The notes under the pieces: model-generated | Told to the model about the DNA's origin: nothing | Databases searched by the model: none | The model's input: the letters and a program-made list of their open reading frames with translations, nothing else | In this document: one piece after another, positions 27,062-35,817 of the stretch | Layout of the letters: each line of letters begins with the position of its first letter | Numbering within the stretch: the first letter of the stretch is position 1 | Assembly: GCF_012844305.1 (NCBI RefSeq) | Contig: NZ_JABANE010000022.1 | Span: 31,684 to 95,683 of the forward strand | From: Flammeovirga aprica JL-4 | Lineage (GTDB): Bacteria; Bacteroidota; Bacteroidia; Cytophagales; Flammeovirgaceae | Reading direction: 5' to 3' | DNA length: 64,000 nt | Program-made: the position numbers and the translations under genes

Positions 27062-27613
27062 TTATTTTTTTACCGAAGTTGCGTGTACTCTGTTCAATCC
27101 TTTTGTTTCTCCAAAGAGTTGTTCAGAATACTTGTTGTAAACGTCAGCCGCTTCTTGTGCTGTTTTGTAAACTCCTAAATCATGACGTTTTCCTTCAGAA
27201 TATAAAACAGCGCGGAAAGAATTCTTACTCACCTGAACCACACCTCTGTAGCCTGTTTTATTTCTGTGATTTTGGTGTCTTCTTAGATCTGCCATTGTCA
27301 CCCACTCCAAGTTTTCCTCTCTGCAGTCTAAAGAATTGCCATTCTTATTTCTTACAAAAAGTCTCTTATCTGACTCTGGTTTTTCAACAAATGTTTCCGC
27401 CACAAGTTTATGAAGATAGATGGTCACGTTTTGGTATTTACCATCTTTTGTCGGATAGTTTTTCTGAAAAAAGATATAACCGCTTACATGTTTTCTCAGA
27501 TTTTCAAGAAGATTTATCTCCTTATAATATTCATTTTTCTCAATGAATTCGAACGTTTGAACTGAAATTAACGCACTTTCGTCCGTGTTTTTCAACTTGA
27601 TTTTACATAACAT
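27062..27613 (-). CDS. HNH/AP2-domain protein, possibly domesticated homing-endonuclease type
   Basis: A protein of about 183 residues with two recognisable parts: an HNH_3-like block (LHKLVAETFVEKP ... NKNGNSLDCREENLEWVT) and a C-terminal AP2 DNA-binding domain (TGYRGVVQV ... LGVYKTAQEAADVYNKY). This pairing is typical of phage and homing endonucleases. In the HNH block the usual second histidine (NHIDGN) is replaced (VRNKNGN), so cleavage may be lost and the protein may act only by binding DNA. The frame stays open to a GTG at 27703, but those 30 extra residues look non-coding, so I chose the ATG at 27613. No intron or phage genes are adjacent. Confidence 0.75.
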   Translation of the reverse strand: MLCKIKLKNTDESALISVQTFEFIEKNEYYKEINLLENLRKHVSGYIFFQKNYPTKDGKYQNVTIYLHKLVAETFVEKPESDKRLFVRNKNGNSLDCREENLEWVTMADLRRHQNHRNKTGYRGVVQVSKNSFRAVLYSEGKRHDLGVYKTAQEAADVYNKYSEQLFGETKGLNRVHATSVKK

Positions 27614-27818
27614 GGTATAAAGAATTAAGTAATTAGGATTGTTAATATAGTAAATCGAACGAATGATTAGTTTTTTGGTTGTATCTTTTAATCTTGTGTT
27701 CACTATTATTAAGTGATAAGGCCTTTAACAAAGCTAATTATGGTAATAATTACTCATTAAATAAAATAAATTCCGATAAGAATGTTTATTTTTAAATATT
27801 TAAAACCTAAAAAAAATT

Positions 27819-29861
27819 ATGGGAATAATAACCACTGTAAATATATTACTATCAGGAATATTTATAGCATTGTCAGTTTTATATATATTAAATTCTTTAC
27901 TCAGTCATTATAACAAAGTACAGTTAGCGTATAGTGGAATATGTATACTATCTAGTCTATTTATATTGTCTACTACCTACCAACATCTTGAAAGTGAATT
28001 AGAACTACATCGTAAAATTTCAACCTTTACAGTGTTGGTGTATTTAATGTTAATGGAGTGTATATTTTCGGCTGTTTTTCTCCTAAATGAGAACAGAAGT
28101 AAGATTCCCTTTTACATTATTTCCTCTATTACATTCTTAATCAGTATACTTCTTCTATCAGAAAATACAAGTTTTATGTTTGATAATCAGTTTGAGCTCA
28201 TTGAGCTTGATATACTTTTTCATCAAAAATATTATTTTTTAAAAGGTAGTACTTCCCTGGTTTATGATATTTCAGTTCTTGTTTTTTACGGGAGTAGCCT
28301 GATTTATTTCATATGGATGATGGCTATATCTTCTTTTGATAGGACAAGTTTTAAATTCCAAATCCAAATCACTGTACTGTTACTTTTCTTGTCAAGTAAT
28401 ATTTATGATGTATTAATGGATTTAGGTATTATTGATGCCTCCATTTATGTCTCAGAATATGCTGCTATTCTTTCGATTTTATTATTCAACTTTGATTTAA
28501 TAACAGACTTATATAAAGGTACTAAACACCGGGAGGTGTTATTTTTGGTATCCAGTAATTTTAATAAACTGATTCAAGAAATCAACTTATATGTGATAGG
28601 ATATAATGAGAAAAAAGAAGTGAATTTTGTCAATAGTTTTTCTTCAAAAATACTAGGAAATGATTTGTTAGGAAAAACATTTACTTCATTGTTTGAAGAA
28701 TATGAAGATGATAAAGCTGATCATCTGACTTTATATAAAACAGTAGGTAAACCATTTAAATATATCAAAACCTCTATTATAACCCTAAATACAGAAAGCA
28801 ATAAGCAAACTTATATAATAGGTTATGACATTACAGAAAAAAGAAGAGAACAGAAAAAATTAAGGAAGACTTTACAAGAACTACATTTACTGGCAGAAGA
28901 ACTGGAACAGGAAAATACATTTTTGAAAGTGGAATCTCAGAATACAAAACCCAATGAGCTTTTTGTAGGCAGTTTTATTTCCAGTATAGAACAGGAAGTC
29001 AAGAGAATTGCTAACCATAAAAGTACCGTCCTGATAGCAGGTGAAGTGGGGACTGGAAAAAAATATGTAGCGGATTTAATAATAGAAAAGAGTAATAGGG
29101 CAACTAAACCTCATATTGTCTATAATTGTCACCCTTCCATCAAATCAATTTTTCAGTCACGTTATTATGAAAGCAAACCTAATTCAGAGTATCAAAAGAG
29201 TATTATGGATGTAGTGAACAATGGCACGCTGATTTTATCAAATATTGAAAATATGTCTGATAACGATCAGGAACAATTGCTTTCCATGTTAAAAGAGCAA
29301 GGGGAAAAACGTTTGATATATGATGTAAGGTTTATTATCACTACTACAAAAGATCTTTTACAATTAGTGAGAGAAAGAAAGTTTAATACAGAACTTTATC
29401 AGTATCTCAGTATTTACACTATTCACTTGCCTCAGCTTAAAAATAGGAGAGAAGACATTCCTTATCTGACGGATTATTTTATGAAGCAGTTTTGTGATCA
29501 GCATAATGTTGATGAATTATCCATCTCAATGGCTAGTCTTAAAAAATTACAATCTTATGATTGGCCAGAAAATATTAAAGAACTTCGCTTAGTTGTACAA
29601 AAAGCTGTTTTAGCCTCTAAAGGAAAAACGCTCCGCCTGAAGGATTTTGAGGAATATAAGATGAAAAAAGAGAATGAAACGAAAGCTTTTTTAACATTAG
29701 AGGGAAATGAGAGGGCTTATATTCTTAAAATATTGAATTCGTGTAATTGGAAAATCAGTGGTAAGAATAGCGCATCTGAAGTATTGGGAGTTAATGAAGC
29801 TACGCTTAGATCAAAAATGAAAAAACTATCTATTCTAAAAGAAAGTAAAGTGAGTTCTTAA
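27819..29861 (+). CDS. Membrane-anchored sigma-54-activator-like regulator with degenerate AAA domain
   Basis: A 680-residue protein. About seven membrane helices fill residues 1-230. A PAS-like domain (about 245-345, ending YDITEKRREQKK) and a coiled coil follow. Next comes an AAA domain of the NtrC type (about 375-610) and a Fis-like helix-turn-helix at the C-terminus (about 635-675). Walker A is present (GEVGTGKK, 408-415), and the sensor segment LPQLKNRREDIPYL and WPENIKEL are family hallmarks. However, the GAFTGA loop is absent, Walker B reads GTLILSN (469-475) instead of ending in DE, and the RxDLYYRL arginine fingers read NTELYQYL. It is likely a DNA-binding regulator that neither hydrolyses ATP nor contacts sigma-54 in the usual way. 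Confidence 0.8.
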   Translation: MGIITTVNILLSGIFIALSVLYILNSLLSHYNKVQLAYSGICILSSLFILSTTYQHLESELELHRKISTFTVLVYLMLMECIFSAVFLLNENRSKIPFYIISSITFLISILLLSENTSFMFDNQFELIELDILFHQKYYFLKGSTSLVYDISVLVFYGSSLIYFIWMMAISSFDRTSFKFQIQITVLLLFLSSNIYDVLMDLGIIDASIYVSEYAAILSILLFNFDLITDLYKGTKHREVLFLVSSNFNKLIQEINLYVIGYNEKKEVNFVNSFSSKILGNDLLGKTFTSLFEEYEDDKADHLTLYKTVGKPFKYIKTSIITLNTESNKQTYIIGYDITEKRREQKKLRKTLQELHLLAEELEQENTFLKVESQNTKPNELFVGSFISSIEQEVKRIANHKSTVLIAGEVGTGKKYVADLIIEKSNRATKPHIVYNCHPSIKSIFQSRYYESKPNSEYQKSIMDVVNNGTLILSNIENMSDNDQEQLLSMLKEQGEKRLIYDVRFIITTTKDLLQLVRERKFNTELYQYLSIYTIHLPQLKNRREDIPYLTDYFMKQFCDQHNVDELSISMASLKKLQSYDWPENIKELRLVVQKAVLASKGKTLRLKDFEEYKMKKENETKAFLTLEGNERAYILKILNSCNWKISGKNSASEVLGVNEATLRSKMKKLSILKESKVSS

Positions 29862-30285
29862 AATGCTTTGGAGCTTTTTTTTAGTGATATATCACGAAAA
29901 AAAGTCACTTTTATAGAATGTCATTTTAAATTAAGTTATTGTTTGTTAGTGTTTTGTGGTTTTTTTTATTGAAAAATAATTTATTTTTTGAGTTAGTTAA
30001 TAAATGTTCATAATATTGCACATACCTAAATGAGATGAACAATCTCAGATCAATTTAATACAATAACCTATTCTTTATAATTAAATGTTGTTCACAAAAT
30101 TAATCCGTAACTACACGAAACATAATTCTTCTTAGTACCGTAAAGTAATTTGCAGGTGCCAGAAATGGTAACTGTTTTTAGCTACTGATTTATTATTCGA
30201 ACGATTGAATAGTTTTTAAGGTTCTACAACAAAAACCTACACTACATTATAATAAAATTATAACTAAGATAAATTTAAGATTACT
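29862..30285. other. 424-bp intergenic region upstream of the ureohydrolase cluster
   Basis: AT-rich region between the sigma-54-like regulator and the first gene of the 30.3-46.8 kb cluster. It contains a small hairpin tgagat/atctca near 30031-30047 but no ORF or clear TAnnTTTG box. As the leader of a possible 16-gene transcript it should contain the cluster promoter. Confidence 0.4.
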
Positions 30286-31449
30286 ATGAAAAAGGAAATC
30301 AAAAAGTATCCACCGATTCCTCAAGAAAGATTAGAAAAGTACCAAGACCTTTGGAAAAACTCTACAAGTAGAGATGGGGTGCATCCAGATGTAAAAGCTC
30401 ATTTAGATAGAGTGAAAACTATGGGTGGCGGTCAAGGAATTGAATTCTTGAGTAATATCAATAAAGATTATTTGGGTGCTTTTATGGCTCCATTCTCCAG
30501 AGATCTAGAAGACGCTGACATTGCTGTGATTGGTATGCCTTTTGAAAAGTCGGCACCCATGAACTCTTCTCATAAGTACGGTCCTAAAGCATTAAGAGAG
30601 CTTTCTAAAAACTTTATGGGTACGACTGAACCTTGGATCAATGGTGAGTTTGACATTCCTTTCGATTTTGCCAATATCATTGATTACGGTACAATTGATA
30701 CTTATGGTCAATTTGATTTGGCTGGTGAGATGGAACATGCCATCGAACATTACAGAAAAATTGTTTGTGATAACCATATCGTACCATTTATGTGGGGTGG
30801 TGATCATACTGTTACAGTAGCACCTTTATTGACGTTAGGTGAAACTTACGGACCTCTTTCTGTTATTCACTTTGATGCTCACTATGATTTGGTAACAGAG
30901 GCAGATTTCCCTTATCCTTATCACTCAGGAAACATGTTTACACAAAACTTTGCAAAAGGTAATGTAGATCCTGAAAGAATGATTCAGATTGGTATTCGTG
31001 GTAGAATGACTGGCCTTGTGGGTGGTCATGCGAAAAACTTCGGTACGAACGTTTACTTTGCTGACGAAGCAAGAGTGATGTCACCAAGAGAAATGGCTGA
31101 TAAAATCATTGAAGTAGTAGGTGACGGACCAACGTACATTTCATTAGACTTAGATTGTCTTGATCCAGTTTATAACTCAGCTTCTTCAGCGGTAGAGCCA
31201 TTTGGTTTAGATGCCAATTGGGTACATGATGTATTGAAATTAGTACGTATGTCAGGTAAAGTAAACTTGGTAGGTGCGGACGTAGTAGAGTATGCTCCAC
31301 AAAATGACCCTGCCAAAACATTCGGTTACATTGCAGCAGGCTTAAGCTGGAAAATCCTTTGCTGGTTAGCGGCAGATGTGAAGCGTAGAAACGGAGGTGA
31401 AAACCACCCTACGAACTGGCCACAAGCGTTTGGTAACGTAACGCTATAA
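30286..31449 (+). CDS. Ureohydrolase (arginase/agmatinase superfamily) with N-terminal extension
   Basis: Hydrolyses a guanidino group to urea plus an amine with two metal ions. All six metal ligands are present: His174 (GGDH), Asp197, His199 and Asp201 (FDAHYD), Asp288 and Asp290 (SLDLDCLD). At 387 residues it is about 80 longer than speB-type agmatinases because of an N-terminal extension before ADIAVIGMPFE; this length recalls the guanidine hydrolase and guanidino-acid ureohydrolase subgroup. The usual loop after the last Asp (PGTGTP..GG) reads NSASSAVEPFGL, which suggests a different substrate pocket. First gene of the co-directional cluster. Exact substrate is unknown; 'agmatinase' would be over-precise. 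Confidence 0.88.
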   Translation: MKKEIKKYPPIPQERLEKYQDLWKNSTSRDGVHPDVKAHLDRVKTMGGGQGIEFLSNINKDYLGAFMAPFSRDLEDADIAVIGMPFEKSAPMNSSHKYGPKALRELSKNFMGTTEPWINGEFDIPFDFANIIDYGTIDTYGQFDLAGEMEHAIEHYRKIVCDNHIVPFMWGGDHTVTVAPLLTLGETYGPLSVIHFDAHYDLVTEADFPYPYHSGNMFTQNFAKGNVDPERMIQIGIRGRMTGLVGGHAKNFGTNVYFADEARVMSPREMADKIIEVVGDGPTYISLDLDCLDPVYNSASSAVEPFGLDANWVHDVLKLVRMSGKVNLVGADVVEYAPQNDPAKTFGYIAAGLSWKILCWLAADVKRRNGGENHPTNWPQAFGNVTL

Positions 31450-31490
31450 TCTTTTCTGTTTGATCTAAACTATTAATCCATAAATATATC

Positions 31491-32261
31491 ATGGCAAATT
31501 TCTTTTCATTAGAAGGCCAAGTTGCAATTGTGACTGGCGGTACTTCTGGTATTGGCTTAAAAACAGCTGAACGTTTTATTGCTGCAGGTGCTAAAGTAGT
31601 CATTTCAGGTCGTAAAGACGGTACTGAAATCGCTGAAAAAATCGGAGCTACTTTCGTTCAATGCGATGTTTCAAGTGCTGAATCTGTTGAGGCAATGGTC
31701 AATAAAACAGTGGAAGTATACGGTAAGATTGATATTCTTGTCAACAATGCCGGTGCCAACTTCGGTTATGACACAATGATGGAAACGGACATTGAAAACT
31801 TCGATAAAAACTTTGCTATCAACACAAAAGGTGTGGTTCACGGTATCAAGTTCGGTGTTCCTCAAATGAACGATGGTGGTAGAATTGTCAACGTAGCTTC
31901 AGCAGCAGCTGTTCAAGGTGTAGCTTACTTAGCACCTTATGTTGCTTCAAAATGGGCAGTAGTAGGAATCACTAAAACTGCAGCTGTAGAGTTGGGAAGT
32001 AGAGGAATTAGAGCAAACGTAATTGCACCTACTTCAGTAAATACTCCAATGGCAAATACTCCTGAAGGGCAACCTCAATTGAGAATGGAGCACAAAGCTG
32101 TGCCTCTAGGAAGAATCGCTGAACCAGAAGAAGTAGCTTCATTGATTCACTTCTTATCTGCTAAAGACTGTGACTTTGTAAACGGTCAAGTAATTGGTGT
32201 TGACGGTGGATTTACTGCAGGTATGAGCATTGACGCTTACAACACATTAGCCGCTGAATAA
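31491..32261 (+). CDS. Short-chain dehydrogenase/reductase (SDR) 1
   Basis: A 256-residue classical SDR that oxidises or reduces an alcohol/ketone with NAD(P). The cofactor motif is TGGTSGIG (near 16-23), LVNNAGANFG follows, and the catalytic Tyr-Lys pair is in PYVASKWAV (near 150). The residue pattern at the end of beta-2 (ISGRKDGTE, a basic residue after the strand) leaves NADP possible. It follows the ureohydrolase by 41 bases and is closest in arrangement to sugar/hydroxy-acid SDRs. Substrate unknown. Confidence 0.92.
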   Translation: MANFFSLEGQVAIVTGGTSGIGLKTAERFIAAGAKVVISGRKDGTEIAEKIGATFVQCDVSSAESVEAMVNKTVEVYGKIDILVNNAGANFGYDTMMETDIENFDKNFAINTKGVVHGIKFGVPQMNDGGRIVNVASAAAVQGVAYLAPYVASKWAVVGITKTAAVELGSRGIRANVIAPTSVNTPMANTPEGQPQLRMEHKAVPLGRIAEPEEVASLIHFLSAKDCDFVNGQVIGVDGGFTAGMSIDAYNTLAAE

Positions 32262-32337
32262 GCGATCTTAAAATACACATATAAAGGGTGCGACTACGGT
32301 TGTACCCACATCAAAATATCAAAAACAAAACACTACG

Positions 32338-33483
32338 ATGGGAGCACAAGGAAAAACAAAATCGACAAATGCAGACTTCTTACGTTACGCTTTGAAAAGA
32401 ACTTGGATGGCAGCAGGTGCATCAGAAGAGCACGGTAATGCAGTAGCTGACGCGTTAATGTTGGGTATCCGCCAAGGTAAATTAAACCAAGGTTTAGGGG
32501 TATATGAGGCAATTGATATCATGCACCAATCAGGTTTATTGGATATCAATGCAGAGCCAGAAGTAGTTGGCGAAGGAGATACTTGGGCATCAATTGATGG
32601 TAAGCGTTCTTCTGGATACTGGACATTGACAAAAATGGCGAATATGGCCATTGAGAAAGCGAAAAAGCATGGTATTGCTATCGTATTCGGTCACAATCAT
32701 AATGATGCAGGTTCATTTGGAGCTTATACTTGGATGGCATCAAAAGCAGGTTGTGTGGCTTTAACTTCTAACAACTCTGTACCGATGTGTTCTCCGTTAG
32801 GTGGTATGTCAAACACAATTTCTGTACCTCCATTTGACGGTATCGGTCCTGCAGGTGATAAGCCTCCAGTATGGATGTCAACTAAACTTTGCGAGTGGTA
32901 TGATGCAGATACTGCACAAGCGGTTCTTCAAGGTACTAAGCTGAAAGGTGATTACGTAATTGACCCAGAAACAGGTGAATTATCAAATGACTTAGCTCCT
33001 TACGCTCAGCCAATCGAAGGATACGGTCGTGTATACAACCAATCGGCATTCCAACAGTTGTCTAACCCGAGAGTTTACATGTTGAATTTATTCAATGAGT
33101 TACTTTCAGGAATTATCAATCCAGGTGGTATCATCACTCCAGAGGTACCTTCATTAGGTGATATTGTAGACAAAAAAGCAGACGGCACTTCAGTAGGTGG
33201 TTCTTACTTTATCTGTATCGATCCTTCAGTATTTGGTCCATTGGGTGATGTATTAGCGAAATCAGATCGTTTTGCTCAAGCAATCGAAGATTCTCCAGCA
33301 CGTCCAGGTCAAAGAAAGCCAGGTATGCCAGGTGCTAGAGGATATGAGTCAATTATCAAAGACGAGGAAATCGTTGAGGTATTGGATTCTCACTGGGAGC
33401 CATTCTTTAAGACTCAAGCAGGAAGATACGGTCTTTCTGAAGAGAGCTTAAGAGCTGAGTGGGAAGCTCAAAGAAATAAATAA
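32338..33483 (+). CDS. Ldh2-family dehydrogenase (malate/lactate/ureidoglycolate type)
   Basis: A 381-residue member of the Ldh2/MDH2 family, a fold distinct from common malate dehydrogenase. Relatives oxidise malate, L-lactate, ureidoglycolate or sulfolactate, or reduce cyclic imino acids such as piperideine-2-carboxylate. Visible landmarks are SSGYWTLTKMANMAIEKA (near 88-105), a Gly-rich SFGAYTWMASKAG segment, NNSVPMCSPLGG, and the C-terminal GGSYFICIDPSVFG. Between a ureohydrolase and SDRs, a hydroxy-/keto-acid or cyclic imine step derived from an amino acid is plausible, but this is inference. The start ATG 32338 is 76 bases past SDR 1. Confidence 0.85.
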   Translation: MGAQGKTKSTNADFLRYALKRTWMAAGASEEHGNAVADALMLGIRQGKLNQGLGVYEAIDIMHQSGLLDINAEPEVVGEGDTWASIDGKRSSGYWTLTKMANMAIEKAKKHGIAIVFGHNHNDAGSFGAYTWMASKAGCVALTSNNSVPMCSPLGGMSNTISVPPFDGIGPAGDKPPVWMSTKLCEWYDADTAQAVLQGTKLKGDYVIDPETGELSNDLAPYAQPIEGYGRVYNQSAFQQLSNPRVYMLNLFNELLSGIINPGGIITPEVPSLGDIVDKKADGTSVGGSYFICIDPSVFGPLGDVLAKSDRFAQAIEDSPARPGQRKPGMPGARGYESIIKDEEIVEVLDSHWEPFFKTQAGRYGLSEESLRAEWEAQRNK

Positions 33484-33582
33484 TTATAGAAAATAACCGT
33501 AGGAAACTATTTCATTGTTTATAAAGGGATGTCGTAAAACGGCATCCCAACTTGAAACTTTCTACGCATAAAAATATTGAAT

Positions 33583-34383
33583 ATGAATCTTCTTGAAAAC
33601 AAAGTAGCACTGGTTACAGGAGCAACAAAAACAAAAGGTTTAGGTAAAGCCATTGCTGATAAGTTAGCAGAACTTGGAGCGAAAGTAGTTTTAACTGGAC
33701 GTAATAGTTCAAAAGAAGGAATGGAAGCAAACGTTGCTGCTATCAAAGCAAATGGTGGTGAAGCAATGGGTGTGTTGGTTGATGTATCTGATGCTGCTCA
33801 AGTAGACGCTGCTATTCAACAAGTATTAGATGCTTACGGTACATTGGATATCGTGGTAAACAATGCAGGTGTAGGATTTGGTTCTGCTTTATTGGATGAA
33901 AACACTGATAAAGACTGGGACGCTAACTACGCTGTAAACGTAAAAGGTGCATTGGCAGTATGTAAAGGTGCTATTCCTGCCATGGAAAGATCAGGCGGAG
34001 GAGCTATCGTTAATGTGGCTTCTACAGCTGGTATTGCAGCGGGTATGGGTATGCCTTATCCTTATGTAGCTACCAAGCATGCATTGGTTGGAGCGACTAA
34101 AGTTTTAGCGATTGAGCAAGCAGCAAAAGGTATTCGTGCTAATGTTGTTGCTCCAGGTGCGATCAATACAGACATGTTGCAAGAAGCTTACAAAGCGATT
34201 GCTGAAGCAGAAGGTTGTACAGTGGAAGAAGCGGCGGCTAAAGAGAACGCTGGTATTCCATTAGGCAGACCGGCTGAGCCAAGTGAAATTGCAGAAGCGA
34301 TTGTTTACTTAGCATCTCCTGCTGCAAGTTACATTACAGGTGTTGTACTTCCGGTACACGGTGGCATGGCTCCTGGCTTGTAA
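33583..34383 (+). CDS. Short-chain dehydrogenase/reductase (SDR) 2
   Basis: A 266-residue SDR with VTGATKTKGLGKAIA at the N-terminus (an insertion in the usual TGxxxGxG loop), NNAGVGFG, and the catalytic pair in PYVATKHALVG. The C-terminus PVHGGMAPGL is typical of SDRs. I start at the ATG 33583; a TTG two codons earlier at 33577 is also open. It is not a duplicate of SDR 1: the cofactor loop and cap segment (KAIAEAEGCTVEEAAAKENA) differ. It lies 100 bases after the Ldh2-type gene. Substrate unknown. Confidence 0.9.
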   Translation: MNLLENKVALVTGATKTKGLGKAIADKLAELGAKVVLTGRNSSKEGMEANVAAIKANGGEAMGVLVDVSDAAQVDAAIQQVLDAYGTLDIVVNNAGVGFGSALLDENTDKDWDANYAVNVKGALAVCKGAIPAMERSGGGAIVNVASTAGIAAGMGMPYPYVATKHALVGATKVLAIEQAAKGIRANVVAPGAINTDMLQEAYKAIAEAEGCTVEEAAAKENAGIPLGRPAEPSEIAEAIVYLASPAASYITGVVLPVHGGMAPGL

Positions 34384-34518
34384 GAAATTAAGGTAAGAGG
34401 TAAGAGGTGAGAATTAAGAGTGAAGAGGAATAGTTCGTGTTATGGTTCGTAGCGTAGTTTTTATGATGGATCTTGGGTCATAATATAGACTATTTACCCT
34501 CTTCCTTCTTCCCTCAAA
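34384..34518. repeat. 'aagagttaag' intergenic repeat family, copy 1
   Basis: The left part is rich in taagag-type units (34391-34428), then atagttcgtgttatgg (34429-34444), and the right part is a rough complement (accctcttccttcttccct, 34496-34514). The same units and a gttcgtattatgg core recur at 50802-50916 and 52009-52090. This copy is the most degraded. Confidence 0.45.
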
Positions 34519-34525
34519 TAAAGTA

Positions 34526-35275
34526 ATGAAAATGGAGAAAGTAGCATTAATTACGGGCGCAGCTCAAGGCATTGGTTTTGAAACCGCAAAATTATTGGGA
34601 GAGCAGAATTACAGTGTGATTTTGGCAGATGTACAACCCAATGTGGTAGAGAAAGCAGATGAACTTAAGGAGCTAGGAATAGATGCTTATTCATTGGAAT
34701 TTGATTTATCTGATTCATCTACCTTTCCGCCTTTAGTTGATTTCATTACTGAAAATTTTGGTCACTTAGATGCTTTGATCAATAATGCGGCAATGCTGGT
34801 AGATATGGGAAAACACCCTTCTGATTTATCAGAAACACTTTTCAGAAAAGTAATGGAAGTAAATTACATTGGACCTTTTTTATTAACTCAGAAATTAGTG
34901 CCATTACTAAAGAAAAGTGAAGCAGGGAGAATTGTCAACCTTTCTACTCAAGTAGCTCAATTGGCTCAGCTTTCAGATATGAATTCACCATTGAAAGAAG
35001 ATATCTGCGCCGCTTACCAAAGCTCTAAAGTGGGTGTAAACGCAATGACTGTTTTGTATGCGAAGGAATTAGAATCTTTTGGAATAAAAGTCAACAGTTG
35101 TTGTCCGGGTTGGGTAGACAGTGCAATGAATACAGAAGATCTTCCCGATTACGGTGATGAAGCTAGACCAAAAACTTTGAGAGAAGGTGCTGATACATCC
35201 ATTTGGTTAGCAACACTTGGCAAAGAGGGGCCAACTGCAGGTTTTTTCACCGATAGGAAAAGAATAGGTTGGTAA
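34526..35275 (+). CDS. Short-chain dehydrogenase/reductase (SDR) 3
   Basis: A 249-residue SDR: ITGAAQGIGFETA cofactor loop, LADVQPN after beta-2 (Asp suggests NAD preference), NNAAML, catalytic AYQSSKVGVNA. The C-terminus (PTAGFFTDRKRIGW) resembles carbonyl-reductase-like SDRs that act on small ketones or aldehydes. The three SDRs in a row have different signature loops, so they probably act on different intermediates of one route. It is separated from SDR 2 by the degraded repeat at 34384. Confidence 0.9.
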   Translation: MKMEKVALITGAAQGIGFETAKLLGEQNYSVILADVQPNVVEKADELKELGIDAYSLEFDLSDSSTFPPLVDFITENFGHLDALINNAAMLVDMGKHPSDLSETLFRKVMEVNYIGPFLLTQKLVPLLKKSEAGRIVNLSTQVAQLAQLSDMNSPLKEDICAAYQSSKVGVNAMTVLYAKELESFGIKVNSCCPGWVDSAMNTEDLPDYGDEARPKTLREGADTSIWLATLGKEGPTAGFFTDRKRIGW

Positions 35276-35292
35276 ATTAAAATATTACTATT

Positions 35293-35816
35293 ATGTGTAA
35301 TACAAATGAAAAACCGATACTAAAATTTGATACTCCTTCTTACAATTATGAGGAATTGGAGCAGGAAGAGCAGGGAGTGTGGCTGTAGGCGGTTGTCTTT
35401 TACATCATGATGAAGTAATTGCAGAGAATATGTCGAAAGCCAATTCACCTTATCACCGATTGGATTTACACGCTGAAATGGTGCTATTAAATGAGTTGGA
35501 AGATAGACTTTGTGATGATAAGACACCAAGAATGAGAGACTACACCTTATTTACCTCTCAAGAACCTTGTCCAATGTGTTTGGCAAGAATTTGTTTCAGT
35601 CAAGTAGGTAAAACCTATTATGTATACAGAGATGCTCACAGTATAGAAGCTGGCGCTCAAACGAACTACGAAAGGTTGCCTGAAGGTTTTCAAATCTTAG
35701 GATCAAGGTTAGTCGTTGAAGAAGCAGATTGTTCTCCAAAGTTAAAAGAAATAGCTCGTCAAGTATGGCTCAATTCGATTGACCATTGTGTAGATGAGTG
35801 GTTAGAAAGATATTAG
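35293..35816 (+). CDS. Nucleoside/guanine-deaminase-like zinc deaminase, frameshifted near the N-terminus
   Basis: The C-terminal 145 residues form a complete CDA-fold domain: LHAEM (His ligand and catalytic Glu) and PCPMCLARICF (two Cys ligands). They are open only from a GTG at 35379. The first helix of the domain is instead encoded one frame away, from the ATG at 35293 to a stop at 35386 (MCNTNEKPILKFDTPSYNYEELE...). Joining the frames somewhere at 35350-35385 (for example ...NYEELE, then AGRAGSVAVGG) restores a normal-length protein of about 174 residues. A one-base deletion, a sequencing error or a programmed shift would explain it. Substrate could be a purine, pyrimidine or other amidine. 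The next gene starts 1 base after the stop. Confidence 0.75.
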
Positions 35817-35817
35817 G

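Noticed and set aside
27614..27703. 30-residue N-terminal extension of the HNH/AP2 gene to a GTG at 27703
   Set aside because: The extra segment has no domain similarity and an ATG at 27613 gives a natural start.
30150..30175. Possible sigma-54 promoter on the minus strand (TGGCAC followed by TGCAA) upstream of the ureohydrolase, beside the sigma-54-like regulator
   Set aside because: The -12 GC element is not at the needed 12-base spacing from the -24 GG, and it is on the strand facing away from the cluster.
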